Assembly (NCBI GenBank): GCA_928721915.1
Contig: CAKMVZ010000001.1
Coordinates: 496,001-560,000 of the forward strand
Reading direction: 5' to 3'
Length of the DNA stretch: 64,000 nt
Source: an uncultured Clostridia bacterium
Lineage (GTDB): Bacteria > Bacillota > Clostridia > TANB77 > CAG-508
In this document: positions 17,901 through 25,833 of the stretch, in pieces
How positions within the stretch are numbered: the stretch's first letter is position 1
Layout: every line of letters starts with the position of its first letter
Program-made: the position numbers and the translations under genes
Notes under the pieces: model-generated
What the model was told of the DNA's origin: nothing
Seen by the model: only the letters and a program-made list of their open reading frames with translations
The model's database searches: none

Positions 17901-19662
17901 TAATAAAGGTGGAGAATCATTTATTTATGAGTATGGATTTGGAGAAGTTGCTAAAGTTTTTAAGGAAGGATTTGATTATGGATTTAAAAGTATGATTATG
18001 CTTAAAATTATGCAAAAAACTGAAGCATTATTAAATGAATGTACTGAGGAATATGAATATATTCTTCCACAGGAAATCTTGGTAGATGAAGATAGTTGCC
18101 AAATGTTTGGATATGTAATGAAAAAAATTGAAGGATATCCTTTATCAACTTTAAGTGACAAAGAGACAATGCGAAATGATTTCTATTTTTCTAGAAAAGA
18201 TATTTTGGAAATACTTATAAAGGTTGGAAAGGGAATAGAAAAATTGCATAGCCACAATGTTTTTATTGGTGACTTAAATGGCAAAAACATTCTGTTTGAT
18301 AAGTCTAAGAAAGTATATTTTTTGGATTTTGATGGAATGGGTGTTGAAGAAATCTCACCAGAATTCTTTACTGATGGTTATATTGATCCGGTTTCTAAGA
18401 AGAAAAAAGAGATTACTCAAAAAGATGATTGGTATTCATTTGCAGTTCAAGCTTTTTATTATCTTACATATACTCATCCTTTTAATGGTATATATAAAGA
18501 AAACGGAAAAAGCTTAGATATTGTGGAAAAAATGGAGAGAAGAGTCTCGCTTCTCGGAAATCACAATATCGATATTCCCAAAATTGCAGAGCCTTGGAAT
18601 TGGATGCAAGATAGCTTAAGAGTTACTTTTTATGAAATTTTTGAGAAAGAACTTCGGGTTAGTATTGTTCCATATTTAATTTCTCAGTATCAAGGTAATT
18701 TTATTCCTATAACATTAGAGAAAGAAGATGATTCAAGAAAAGAAGTAAAAAAAATCATAATTAATCCAATGTTTATGGCTGCAACTAAAAATCATTTTGA
18801 TGATAATAATGTTTTTTACATCGTAAACTTAAATGTTGCACTTTGCGAAAAGGATTCTCAAAAATACGCTGTTGTTTTAACGAAAAATCACAAGTATATT
18901 ATAAAGAACTTTAGTTGTTTTAATAACTTAAGTCTTTTAAAAAAGATAGAAATTTCAAAAGATGAATGTTATGCTTTTGAATTTATATCAAAAAAGATAT
19001 TTGTAATTGATTTGAAGAAAGATGAGGTGATATCTAGTATATGTCTAATAGAAGAAAATAGCAATGTAGCTATTTCTGGAAACTATATTTATTATGTAGG
19101 TATTAGAAATGGTGAATGTGTTATCTTTTCAGAGACTTGGAGTAATGAAGGAAAAAGAGAGAAGTCTTACTTTAAAATAAGTGATGGAAGTAATAATCCA
19201 GTTCCTAAGTATTTTAATGTCAAAGATAATCAAAAATTTGTTATTGTAAAACCATTTTCTTATGGAAATGACGCTATTTATTGTAATGCTGAAAAAAGAT
19301 TTGAGATTGTTTGCAATTATAAAAATACAAGGTATAATATTCTTTTTGATGAACTTACTAAAACATGGCTTGTTATTAATGAAGAAGGTCATATTTGTAT
19401 CATTAAAAATGATGGAACTTCAGATTATTTATCTTTTAATGTTTCCTATTTAGGAAATATTGAAAATATCGCTTATGTAAATGGAAAAATATATTTTCCA
19501 GGAGACGAAAAACTTGTTATATTTAATGTTAACAACCGATACAGATGTAAGGAGATGGAATGTCGTAAAATTATGAAACCGTCTTCTAAGATTTGTAAAA
19601 TAACCAAAAGAGGTTTTTATGTAATTACAGATGGCATACTTTATGAAATTTATAGAGTATGA
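14911..19662 (+). CDS. Giant multidomain protein kinase with two zinc ribbons (TerY-P triad type)
   Basis: A 1583-residue signalling protein. In order: an unassigned region to about 690; a zinc ribbon with C694, H697, C706, C709; a kinase-like domain at about 730-950 that lacks catalytic residues (GYTFSNNPFGHVFLS where the catalytic loop would be); a second ribbon with C955, H958, C969, C972; an apparently active Ser/Thr kinase fold at about 995-1265 with glycines near G1000, probable lysine K1015, catalytic loop GDLNGKNILF (D1121, N1126) and LDFDGMG (D1139) in the DFG position; and a C-terminal segment of repeated beta strands (about 1290-1583), possibly a propeller. AGGAGAAGAG precedes ATG. 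Arginine CGG at 15055 and 18655 is read in frame. The genetic context with PP2C and vWA genes matches the Ter-linked phosphorylation triad. Confidence 0.75.
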   Translation: MFGRLFAKLYCKLKIKVEENFIVNDCEEVHIIEPNKIFVIVKDRMIGERIYNIINFLEETNKEICLDYRYKTKRFRIVNYFSNYNNVIAAYEVSFSSGLGIVDLRNINPRIVISVASEMGYNEYFLDKLWFQCKRDYGISELLSLFSKDGNKDETSGMLVKYCHFYLSGAEEDNFDEFYSELDKKVFFEKTDVPYGFYILRMCYKYYLTGKVSDILKTLELEEENYKLKYDDDYIIVKNDGWKDLVADAEDEDFLKYGSIKIFKNLSKDAKTFLSQHYDFYARKCLKEKLVFDLDENLVGCQLLNDNNDSFVDTLKICEQDEIIVLTKSLIDFIKYLVYPDKFYYPTFFKEDEYEVELDKIIQLDSYNEFAFKSFEKVILFLKTDIELIHIQVVKIFFKMLKSYFDLSYGEFKSQEELKEREEVRYLTPEILKGFIKFYFGEEADWTKLYETLSISLYYNHNLIENDKQHIYYDNRFAFDPFETKINFDYEIKQKYGVKLVPEINKVLPDGRNLVIFKEPKSLIDLEKIISRRKEEIAENIGSITSIQNEYLKLIDVDELIISTEVDSNSMYFCIGCITPPNVGKVLNKKVLLGLNNKQLMFAFAYFFSNFSTHTFYFKNVRLDENMVFYVNILAKGFKLKETSCRNTKEYLKELVNYLISIGYNPNAFLELKSLKTYNHSKLVNLANNLKKYCNEHNIYYSGENCPACLKTKYFLQQDLTSREDFWQKNAVFEDEIAIHYTINSEYNLKAYKKETCDLPKMKKILEGIVISFEENNFERDNFIQDCFIPEKLAYNSNNEFIGYIYKKVTFASNQEDPEACIDLTDLERMTNLHRIKALIRLLKQVELLINNGYTFSNNPFGHVFLSKTHKRQVQIVNIEFLQYVGYKSETKKWTCGYVLDVIALDENINFKKFSSNVKNTSIVSILDYYISKKNSLKFLCNQLEDLSESLTKYCTIHKFFYDKSYLFCPKCLNLDDIKNMHVNQTSKDKVISLKQINKGGESFIYEYGFGEVAKVFKEGFDYGFKSMIMLKIMQKTEALLNECTEEYEYILPQEILVDEDSCQMFGYVMKKIEGYPLSTLSDKETMRNDFYFSRKDILEILIKVGKGIEKLHSHNVFIGDLNGKNILFDKSKKVYFLDFDGMGVEEISPEFFTDGYIDPVSKKKKEITQKDDWYSFAVQAFYYLTYTHPFNGIYKENGKSLDIVEKMERRVSLLGNHNIDIPKIAEPWNWMQDSLRVTFYEIFEKELRVSIVPYLISQYQGNFIPITLEKEDDSRKEVKKIIINPMFMAATKNHFDDNNVFYIVNLNVALCEKDSQKYAVVLTKNHKYIIKNFSCFNNLSLLKKIEISKDECYAFEFISKKIFVIDLKKDEVISSICLIEENSNVAISGNYIYYVGIRNGECVIFSETWSNEGKREKSYFKISDGSNNPVPKYFNVKDNQKFVIVKPFSYGNDAIYCNAEKRFEIVCNYKNTRYNILFDELTKTWLVINEEGHICIIKNDGTSDYLSFNVSYLGNIENIAYVNGKIYFPGDEKLVIFNVNNRYRCKEMECRKIMKPSSKICKITKRGFYVITDGILYEIYRV

Positions 19663-19670
19663 TGTAGTTA

Positions 19671-19716
19671 AAAAGTGCCTAGAAAAGAGAAATCTTTTTT
19701 AGGCACTTTTGTTTTG
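19671..19716 (+). terminator. Terminator of the island operon
   Basis: AAAAGTGCCT and AGGCACTTTT enclose an inner AGA/TCT stem; T-rich sequence follows. It marks the right edge of the island. Confidence 0.8.
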
Positions 19717-19717
19717 T

Positions 19718-19746
19718 TTGACAAATTTTAGAATTTAGTTTATAAT
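19718..19746 (+). promoter_or_regulatory. Promoter of rnj
   Basis: TTGACA (19718-19723), 17-base spacer, TATAAT (19741-19746): perfect consensus. The mRNA would carry a leader of about 285 bases. Confidence 0.85.
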
Positions 19747-19795
19747 ATTAACAGTTTTAATTGTTCGGAAAAAATTAAAAATAGTATTTTTAATA

Positions 19796-19822
19796 GATAT
19801 CTAAAACCCAAGATATCGTTTT
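19796..19822 (+). other. Hairpin in the long rnj leader
   Basis: GATATCT (19796-19802) pairs with AGATATC (19811-19817), followed by GTTTTTG. It may be a weak attenuator. The rest of the 374-base gap before rnj is AT-rich without recognisable structure. Confidence 0.45.
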
Positions 19823-20036
19823 TGTTTGTTTTAAAAAGAATTAAGAGATGAATTTTATAAAAGAGTTAAGAGATTTAAAAACTTTATTAAGTATTTTTTA
19901 GAAAAAATTTTATGTTATTTTTAAGAGAGATGTATTTTAGGTGTGTATAAAAATAAAATTTGAACAGACAAAATAAAAATATTTTTTAAAATTATGAAGA
20001 ACGAAAGGAGAAAAATTAGAAAGGAAAGATAAATAT

Positions 20037-21920
20037 ATGGAAAACGAAGAGAAAAAGCCAGTACGTAATACAGGTGCTTTTTTGCGTGCTGGAAAAAGTA
20101 AAACAAAAAAAGATTTTAAAGCAAAATCTGTAAAAGTAGGAAGTAGTAAAAAAGCAAAAACTACTAAAAATCTTACTAAGAATCCTACTAAAGAGATAAA
20201 GAAATTAAATTCTAAAAAGGATAAAAAAACAAAATATTCAGAGCAAATATTTAAAAGAAGTAGTAAAGAAAATTTAAAAATTATTCCAATTGGTGGTATA
20301 GAAGAAATTGGAAAAAATATGACCGTTTTTGAATATGGAAATGATATTATTATTGTTGATTGTGGTGTTGCTTTTCCTGAAGATGATATGTTAGGAATTG
20401 ATCTAGTTATACCAGATTTTACTTATTTAGAAAAAAATAAAGAAAAAATCAGAGGATTAGTTATAACACATGGTCATGAAGATCATATTGGTTCTATACC
20501 ATATTTTTTAAAAGAAATAAATGTACCAATTTATGCAACTAAACTTACAGCTGGTTTAATTGAGAATAAATTAGAAGAGCATAGATTATTAGAGTCTACT
20601 AAAATGACAATCGTTGAAAAAGGTCAAACTATAGATTTTGGAAGTATGCAAGTAGAGTTTATTAGAAGTAATCATAGTATTCCAGATGCAGTTGCACTTG
20701 CTATTCATACTCCAGTTGGTGTGGTTTTGCATACAGGAGATTTTAAAATTGATTATACTCCAATAGATAATGAAATTATAGATTTAGGTAGAATTGCAGA
20801 ACTTGGAAATGAAGGAATTTTAGCTCTTTTATCAGATAGTACAAATGCTGAAAGAAAAGGCTTTACAATGTCTGAAAAAACTGTTGGTGAAACAATAGAT
20901 AAATTATTTATAAATTGCAGAAAGAGAATTGTTGTTGCAACTTTTGCTTCAAATGTACACAGAATACAACAAATTGTTGATGCAGCAGTTCGTAATAAAA
21001 GAAAAATTGCAGTTTGTGGAAGAAGTATGATAAATGTAATTGAAACAGCTGTAAAATTAGGTTATATAAATGTTCCAGTAAATACTTTTATAGATATTGA
21101 TATGATTACAAATTATACAGATGAGCAACTAGTAATAATTACAACTGGAAGTCAAGGTGAACCAATGTCAGCTTTAACTAGGATGGCAAATGGAGAACAC
21201 AAAAAAGTTACTTTAACTCCAAATGATTTAGTAATTATTTCAGCAAATCCAATTCCTGGAAATGAAAAATTTGTTGGACGTGTTATTGATGATTTAATGA
21301 AAATGGGTGTAGAAGTTGTTTATAGTTCGTTAATGGATGTTCACGTTTCAGGTCATGCTTGTCAAGAAGAGCAAAAATTAATGATAGCTTTAGCTAGACC
21401 AAAATATTTTATACCAGTTCATGGAGAATATAGACAACTTATGGCCCATATTGATACTGCAAAACAATTAGGTTACACTAGTAAAAATACTTTTATTATG
21501 CAAAATGGAAAAGTTTTAGAGTTAAATGAGAATATGGCAAAATTTAATGGTAATGTTCCTGTAGGAAAAGTTATGGTTGATGGGTTAGGAGTAGGAGATG
21601 TTGGAAATATTGTACTACGAGATAGACAACATTTATCTTCAGATGGATTAATTATTGTTGTTTTAACAATGGATTCATCAACTGGAGAAATCGTTGCAGG
21701 ACCTGATGTAATTTCTAGGGGATTTGTTTATGTAAGAGAGTCTGAAAATCTTATGGATGAAGTAAAAGGAGTTCTAAGAGAAGTTGTAAAAGAATGTGAA
21801 GGACTTGATATAAGAGATTGGACAAGTATTAAAAATCTAATAAAAGAAAACCTAAGAAGTTATATTTTTCAAAAAACAAAGAGAAACCCAATGATTATAC
21901 CAATTGTAATGGAAGTGTAG
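20037..21920 (+). CDS. rnj: Ribonuclease J
   Basis: Metallo-beta-lactamase/beta-CASP ribonuclease for 5'-to-3' mRNA decay and rRNA maturation in Gram-positive bacteria; 627 residues. An N-terminal Lys-rich extension of about 75 residues precedes the usual start LKIIPIGGIEEIGKN. Zinc motif THGHEDHIGS follows, then HTGDFKIDYTP, SDSTNAERKGFT, the beta-CASP segments and DVHVSGHACQEE, and PVHGEYRQL. The C-terminal domain ends in KRNPMIIPIVMEV. The basic extension is longer than in most homologues and may bind RNA. RBS AGAAAGGAAAGA. A consensus promoter and long leader lie upstream; a terminator follows. Confidence 0.93.
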   Translation: MENEEKKPVRNTGAFLRAGKSKTKKDFKAKSVKVGSSKKAKTTKNLTKNPTKEIKKLNSKKDKKTKYSEQIFKRSSKENLKIIPIGGIEEIGKNMTVFEYGNDIIIVDCGVAFPEDDMLGIDLVIPDFTYLEKNKEKIRGLVITHGHEDHIGSIPYFLKEINVPIYATKLTAGLIENKLEEHRLLESTKMTIVEKGQTIDFGSMQVEFIRSNHSIPDAVALAIHTPVGVVLHTGDFKIDYTPIDNEIIDLGRIAELGNEGILALLSDSTNAERKGFTMSEKTVGETIDKLFINCRKRIVVATFASNVHRIQQIVDAAVRNKRKIAVCGRSMINVIETAVKLGYINVPVNTFIDIDMITNYTDEQLVIITTGSQGEPMSALTRMANGEHKKVTLTPNDLVIISANPIPGNEKFVGRVIDDLMKMGVEVVYSSLMDVHVSGHACQEEQKLMIALARPKYFIPVHGEYRQLMAHIDTAKQLGYTSKNTFIMQNGKVLELNENMAKFNGNVPVGKVMVDGLGVGDVGNIVLRDRQHLSSDGLIIVVLTMDSSTGEIVAGPDVISRGFVYVRESENLMDEVKGVLREVVKECEGLDIRDWTSIKNLIKENLRSYIFQKTKRNPMIIPIVMEV

Positions 21921-21929
21921 TAAAAACGC

Positions 21930-21965
21930 TAAAATACCAGGTTTTTATAGACTGGTATTTTCAGT
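21930..21965 (+). terminator. Terminator of rnj
   Basis: AAAATACCAG and CTGGTATTTT form a 10 bp stem 10 bases after the stop codon. Confidence 0.8.
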
Positions 21966-22000
21966 TTGTTGATAACGTGTTAATAAGTTTTATAATTTTA

Positions 22001-22036
22001 AAAAACCTGTTACAAATTTATTGTAACAGGTTTTTT
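22001..22036. terminator. Bidirectional terminator rnj / DUF378 gene
   Basis: AAAACCTGTTACAA and TTGTAACAGGTTTT, a 14 bp stem with A/T runs on both sides, between convergent genes. Confidence 0.85.
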
Positions 22037-22252
22037 TTAGTAGTCTCTTACATTTTCATTTGTGTTATCTGTTAATAATAATTTTATTCCCCATAAACCA
22101 GAGATACCAACTAATGCATAAATAATTCTAGTTAGAGCTGTAAATCCTCCAAAAAGACTTTCTACTAAATTGAATTCAAAAAATCCAATTAATCCCCAGT
22201 TTATAGCACCTATGATTATTAATGCAAGAGCAATTTTGTCGATAACTTTCAT
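22037..22252 (-). CDS. DUF378 family small membrane protein
   Basis: A 71-residue protein with two membrane segments, matching the DUF378 pattern: IALALIIIGAINWGLIGFFEF, LVESLFGG, TRIIYALVGISGLWGI. Function unknown; members are widespread in Firmicutes. GAGG lies before the ATG on the minus strand. The stop codon touches the shared terminator with rnj. Confidence 0.8.
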   Translation of the reverse strand: MKVIDKIALALIIIGAINWGLIGFFEFNLVESLFGGFTALTRIIYALVGISGLWGIKLLLTDNTNENVRDY

Positions 22253-22505
22253 AAGCTTTTAATCCTCACACAACAAATTTACAATCAATTTTAAAAATTT
22301 AAAATTACTATTAAAAAAATGATTGTATAAGAAAAATTAATCTAAAAATTTTAAATGTATAAAATTTAAAATTTTTACTTATAATTTATTATGACATTTT
22401 TCAAAATTTTTATACATTTTTTTGCATAATAATACTTAAAAGTATCTTATCGTATAAAACAAAAAAGATTAATTTTTTTAAAAAATTAGAACTTTAAATT
22501 TTTTA

Positions 22506-22534
22506 TTGACTTTGAAGAACTCGTACATTATAAT
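22506..22534 (+). promoter_or_regulatory. Promoter of the por operon
   Basis: TTGACT (22506-22511), 17-base spacer, TATAAT (22529-22534), 49 bases before the por gamma start. The preceding 22253-22505 is AT-rich and I see nothing in it. Confidence 0.85.
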
Positions 22535-22583
22535 GTTAATGTATTTAAATGGGATAAGTTTATCCCGGAAAGGAAGTATATAC

Positions 22584-23165
22584 ATGGATAATTTAATTGA
22601 AATTAGATGGCATGGTAGAGGTGGCCAAGGTGCTAAAACAGCGTCTTTACTTCTAGCAGATGCGGCATTTAACACAGGAAAATATATTCAAGGATTTCCA
22701 GAGTATGGACCAGAAAGAATGGGTGCACCAATTGTTGCATATAACCGTATTAGTGATAATCCTATAACAATTCATAGTAATATATATGAGCCTGACTATG
22801 TTGTTGTTGTTGATGACACATTGCTTGATTGTGTTGACGTAACAAGTGGATTAAAAAAGGATGGAGCAATAGTTATAAATTCAACAAGAGATGATGAGTC
22901 GTTAAAAGAATCTTTAAAAGGATATGAAGGTTCAGTTTATAAAATCGATGCAAGAAAAATTTCAGAAGAAGCTTTAGGAAAGTATTTTCCTAATACTCCA
23001 ATGCTTGCAGCAATTGTAAAAGTAAGCGGAATTATGACTGATGAGGAATTTTTAAACGATATGGTTGGTTCTTTTAAACATAAATTTGCTAAAAAACCAG
23101 AAGTTATTGATGGAAATATGAAAGCTCTAAAAATGGCTTTAGAGCAAGTAACAAAAGTAAAATAA
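22584..23165 (+). CDS. porG: Pyruvate/2-oxoacid:ferredoxin oxidoreductase gamma subunit
   Basis: A 193-residue gamma subunit of the anaerobic enzyme that converts pyruvate and CoA to acetyl-CoA and CO2, reducing ferredoxin. Signature at the start: EIRWHGRGGQGAKTAS, then YIQGFPEYGPERMGAPIVAYNRIS. The end NTPMLAAIVKVSG is also typical. ATG 22584 has GGAAAGGAAG upstream. It is the first gene of a gamma-delta-alpha-beta operon with a consensus promoter. The substrate (pyruvate versus branched 2-oxoacids) cannot be fixed from sequence, but the order and the alpha subunit favour pyruvate. Confidence 0.9.
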   Translation: MDNLIEIRWHGRGGQGAKTASLLLADAAFNTGKYIQGFPEYGPERMGAPIVAYNRISDNPITIHSNIYEPDYVVVVDDTLLDCVDVTSGLKKDGAIVINSTRDDESLKESLKGYEGSVYKIDARKISEEALGKYFPNTPMLAAIVKVSGIMTDEEFLNDMVGSFKHKFAKKPEVIDGNMKALKMALEQVTKVK

Positions 23166-23201
23166 TTTGGTTTAAAAAATAAAAAGGAGGATACAGAGAA
23201 T

Positions 23202-23486
23202 ATGACTAATATAGATTCAAATACACCAATAGATAAAATGACAATTGGTGGAAATATATATGAAGCTGGAAATGCAAAAGAATTTAAAACTGGTGACTGG
23301 CGTTCAGAGAAACCTATTTATAAACCAGATGTATGTAAACAATGTGGATTATGTTTTAATGTTTGCCCAGATGATGCAATTCCAGTAAATAAAGACTTAA
23401 AAAGAGAAGATTTTGATTATGATGCATGTAAAGGGTGCGGAGTTTGTGCAAAGGTGTGTCCATTTAAAGCTATAATTATGGAGTAG
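23202..23486 (+). CDS. porD: 2-oxoacid:ferredoxin oxidoreductase delta subunit (2x[4Fe-4S] ferredoxin)
   Basis: A 94-residue bacterial ferredoxin-like subunit that passes electrons from the catalytic alpha/beta pair to free ferredoxin. Two cluster motifs are visible: CKQCGLCFNVCPDDAI and CKGCGVCAKVCPFKAI, each CxxCxxCxxxCP. AAAGGAGG lies 10 bases before the start. The stop at 23486 is followed four bases later by a 117 bp hairpin repeat that interrupts the otherwise tight operon before the alpha subunit. Confidence 0.92.
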   Translation: MTNIDSNTPIDKMTIGGNIYEAGNAKEFKTGDWRSEKPIYKPDVCKQCGLCFNVCPDDAIPVNKDLKREDFDYDACKGCGVCAKVCPFKAIIME

Positions 23487-23490
23487 TGGT

Positions 23491-23607
23491 GCTTGAACGA
23501 GAAGCGGCAATCTGTACATTTTTATTCCGCCGCAATCGAATCAACGTACACAAAGTACGCCTCATCGATTACTCTGAAATGCACATCTTACCACTTCTCG
23601 TTCAAGC
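23491..23607 (+). repeat. Structured hairpin element, copy A
   Basis: Outer arms GCTTGAACGAGAAG and CTTCTCGTTCAAGC, then nested stems CATTT/AAATG, ATCGA/TCGAT and a terminal CGTAC-ACAAA-GTACG hairpin. Copy B at 32161-32285 has the same architecture with compensatory changes. It is clearly richer in G+C than its surroundings and sits between porD and porA. Confidence 0.75.
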
Positions 23608-23674
23608 AAATAGTAGAGTACAATATATTATGAAGTAAAGAGAAATTTTAAAATAATAGAGAGGAGAAAGATAA

Positions 23675-24862
23675 ATGAGTATTAGAGAACGTTTAAGCGG
23701 TAATGAAGCTGCCGCTATTGCAATGAAACAAATAAATCCAGATGTTGTTGCAGCTTTCCCTATAACACCTTCAACAGAAATACCACAGTATTTTTCAAGT
23801 TTTGTAAATAATGGTCAAGTGGATACAGAATTTGTTGCTGTTGAAAGTGAACATAGTGCTATGAGTGCATGTATTGGAGCTGAAGCTGCAGGAGGTAGAG
23901 CAATGACTGCTACTTCTGCAAATGGATTATCACTTATGTGGGAAATGATTTATATTGCTTCAAGTTTAAGATTACCTATTGTTATGTCATTAGTAAATAG
24001 GGCGGTTTCAGGACCACTTAATATTCACAATGATCATTCAGATGCAATGGGTGTTAGAGATAGTGGATGGATTATGTTATTTTCAGAAAATAATCAAGAA
24101 GCATATGATAATTTAATTATGGCTCATAGAATAGCTGAAAATAAAGATGTTTTACTACCACTAATGGTTTGCCAAGATGGATTTATTACATCACATTCAA
24201 TTGAAAATATTGAACTTATTGAAGATGATAAAGTTAAAGAATTTGTTGGTAAATATAAACCAGAGCATTTTCTATTAAATGAAAAAGAACCAATGGCAAT
24301 TGGTCCATTAGATTTACAAAGCTATCTTTTTGAACATAAAAAACAACAAGCAGATGCTATGAGAAATGCTAAAAAAGTAATTTTAGATGTAGCAAAAGAT
24401 TTTGAAGAATTAACAGGAAGGAAATATAGCTTCTTTGAAGAATACAAATTAGAAGATGCAGAAGTTGTTATCGTTTGTATGAACTCAACTGCAGGAACTG
24501 CAAAAGCGACAGTTGATAAATTAAGAAAAGAAGGCGTAAAAGCAGGACTTCTTAAAATTAGAGTATTTAGACCATTCCCAGCAGAAGAAGTAGCTGGTGC
24601 TTTAAAAAATGCAAAAGCAATTGCAGTTTTAGATAAAGCAGACTCTTTAAATGCTGCTGGTGGAGCATTATTTCAAGATGTTACATCTGGAATGTATGTA
24701 GAAAATATTCATGTTCCTACTGTAAATTATGTTTATGGAATTGGTGGTAGAGATACAAAAGTAGATGATTTAGAGAGTGTTTATAGAGATTTATTAAAAA
24801 TAGTAGAAACTGGGGATATCCAAAATCCTTATAGATATTTAGGCGTAAGGGGGGATAAATAA
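23675..24862 (+). CDS. porA: Pyruvate:ferredoxin oxidoreductase alpha subunit
   Basis: A 395-residue alpha subunit forming the substrate-binding part of the enzyme with PorB. Visible: the N-terminal pyrimidine-binding domain (LSGNEAAAIAMKQINPDVVAAFPITPSTEI, EFVAVESEHSAMSACIGA, RAMTATSANGLSLMWEM), LPIVMSLVNRAVSGPLNIHNDHSD and a C-terminal transketolase-like domain (KAGLLKIRVFRPFPAEEV, AVLDKADSLNAAGG). The length fits the separate alpha subunit, not the fused clostridial enzyme. GAGAGGAG precedes ATG. The stop overlaps the start of porB (TAATG), implying translational coupling. Confidence 0.93.
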   Translation: MSIRERLSGNEAAAIAMKQINPDVVAAFPITPSTEIPQYFSSFVNNGQVDTEFVAVESEHSAMSACIGAEAAGGRAMTATSANGLSLMWEMIYIASSLRLPIVMSLVNRAVSGPLNIHNDHSDAMGVRDSGWIMLFSENNQEAYDNLIMAHRIAENKDVLLPLMVCQDGFITSHSIENIELIEDDKVKEFVGKYKPEHFLLNEKEPMAIGPLDLQSYLFEHKKQQADAMRNAKKVILDVAKDFEELTGRKYSFFEEYKLEDAEVVIVCMNSTAGTAKATVDKLRKEGVKAGLLKIRVFRPFPAEEVAGALKNAKAIAVLDKADSLNAAGGALFQDVTSGMYVENIHVPTVNYVYGIGGRDTKVDDLESVYRDLLKIVETGDIQNPYRYLGVRGDK

Positions 24863-25818
24863 TGGCATATAATCATAAAGAAGTAGCGGCAAATAAGCCA
24901 TCAAGATTAACATCAGGTCACAGAATGTGTGCTGGTTGTGGAGCACCAGCTGTAGCTAGAATGATTTTAAAAGCTTTAAAGCCAGAAGATCATGCAGTTA
25001 TAGCAAATGCAACAGGATGTATGGAAGTTTCAACTTTTATATATCCATATACAGCATGGACTGATTCATATATTCATACCGCTTTTGAATGCACAGCGGC
25101 AACCCTTTCAGGTGTAGAAGCAGCTTATAAATCAATGAAAGCAACTAATAAATTACCTCAAGATGTTACAACAAAATTTATTGCATTTGGTGGAGATGGA
25201 GGAACTTATGATATAGGACTTCAAAGCTTATCAGGAGCAATGGAAAGAGGTCATGACATGGTTTATGTATGTTATGATAATGGAGCATATATGAATACAG
25301 GTATCCAACGTTCTTCTGCAACACCAAAATATGCTGATACAACAACAACTCCAGCAGGAAGCAAAATTCCAGGAAAAATGCAACCAAGAAAAGATTTAGC
25401 TAAAATTATGGCAGGTCATAATTTACCATATATTGCACAAACAGCTGCAATTGGCAATTTTAAAGATTTATATGAAAAAGCTGAAAAAGCAATTTATACA
25501 GAAGGACCATGCTTTATGAATGTATTAGCACCATGTCCAAGAGGTTGGGGATATGATACTGCTGATTTAATGCAAATAAATAAGTTAGCTGTTGATACTT
25601 GCTATTGGCCATTATATGAAGTTATAGATGGAGTTTATAAGATTTCATATAAACCAGCAAAAAAACTTCCAGTTGAAGAATTTTTAAAACCACAAAAACG
25701 TTTTAGGCATATGTTTAAACCAGGAAATGAGTGGATGATAGAAGATTTCCAAAAAGAAGTTGATAAAAGATGGCAAGAGCTTTTAGATTTAGAAGAGATG
25801 ACAAATAAAGAAAAATAG
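24862..25818 (+). CDS. porB: Pyruvate:ferredoxin oxidoreductase beta subunit
   Basis: A 318-residue thiamine-diphosphate-binding subunit. TPP/Mg motif: AFGGDGGTYDIGLQSLSGAMERGHD, then YVCYDNGAYMNTGIQRSS. Cysteines for the Fe-S cluster are present (HRMCAGCGAPAVAR near residue 22, NATGCMEVST near residue 50, and one further in LAVDTCYWPLYE). Its start overlaps the porA stop; the unrelated membrane protein gene follows 15 bases later and may share the transcript. Confidence 0.93.
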   Translation: MAYNHKEVAANKPSRLTSGHRMCAGCGAPAVARMILKALKPEDHAVIANATGCMEVSTFIYPYTAWTDSYIHTAFECTAATLSGVEAAYKSMKATNKLPQDVTTKFIAFGGDGGTYDIGLQSLSGAMERGHDMVYVCYDNGAYMNTGIQRSSATPKYADTTTTPAGSKIPGKMQPRKDLAKIMAGHNLPYIAQTAAIGNFKDLYEKAEKAIYTEGPCFMNVLAPCPRGWGYDTADLMQINKLAVDTCYWPLYEVIDGVYKISYKPAKKLPVEEFLKPQKRFRHMFKPGNEWMIEDFQKEVDKRWQELLDLEEMTNKEK

Positions 25819-25833
25819 AGGGGGATTTTAATT

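Noticed and set aside
9665..19662. Prophage or conjugative element
   Set aside because: No integrase, terminase, capsid, relaxase or att-like repeats at the borders; only the signalling genes are foreign-looking.
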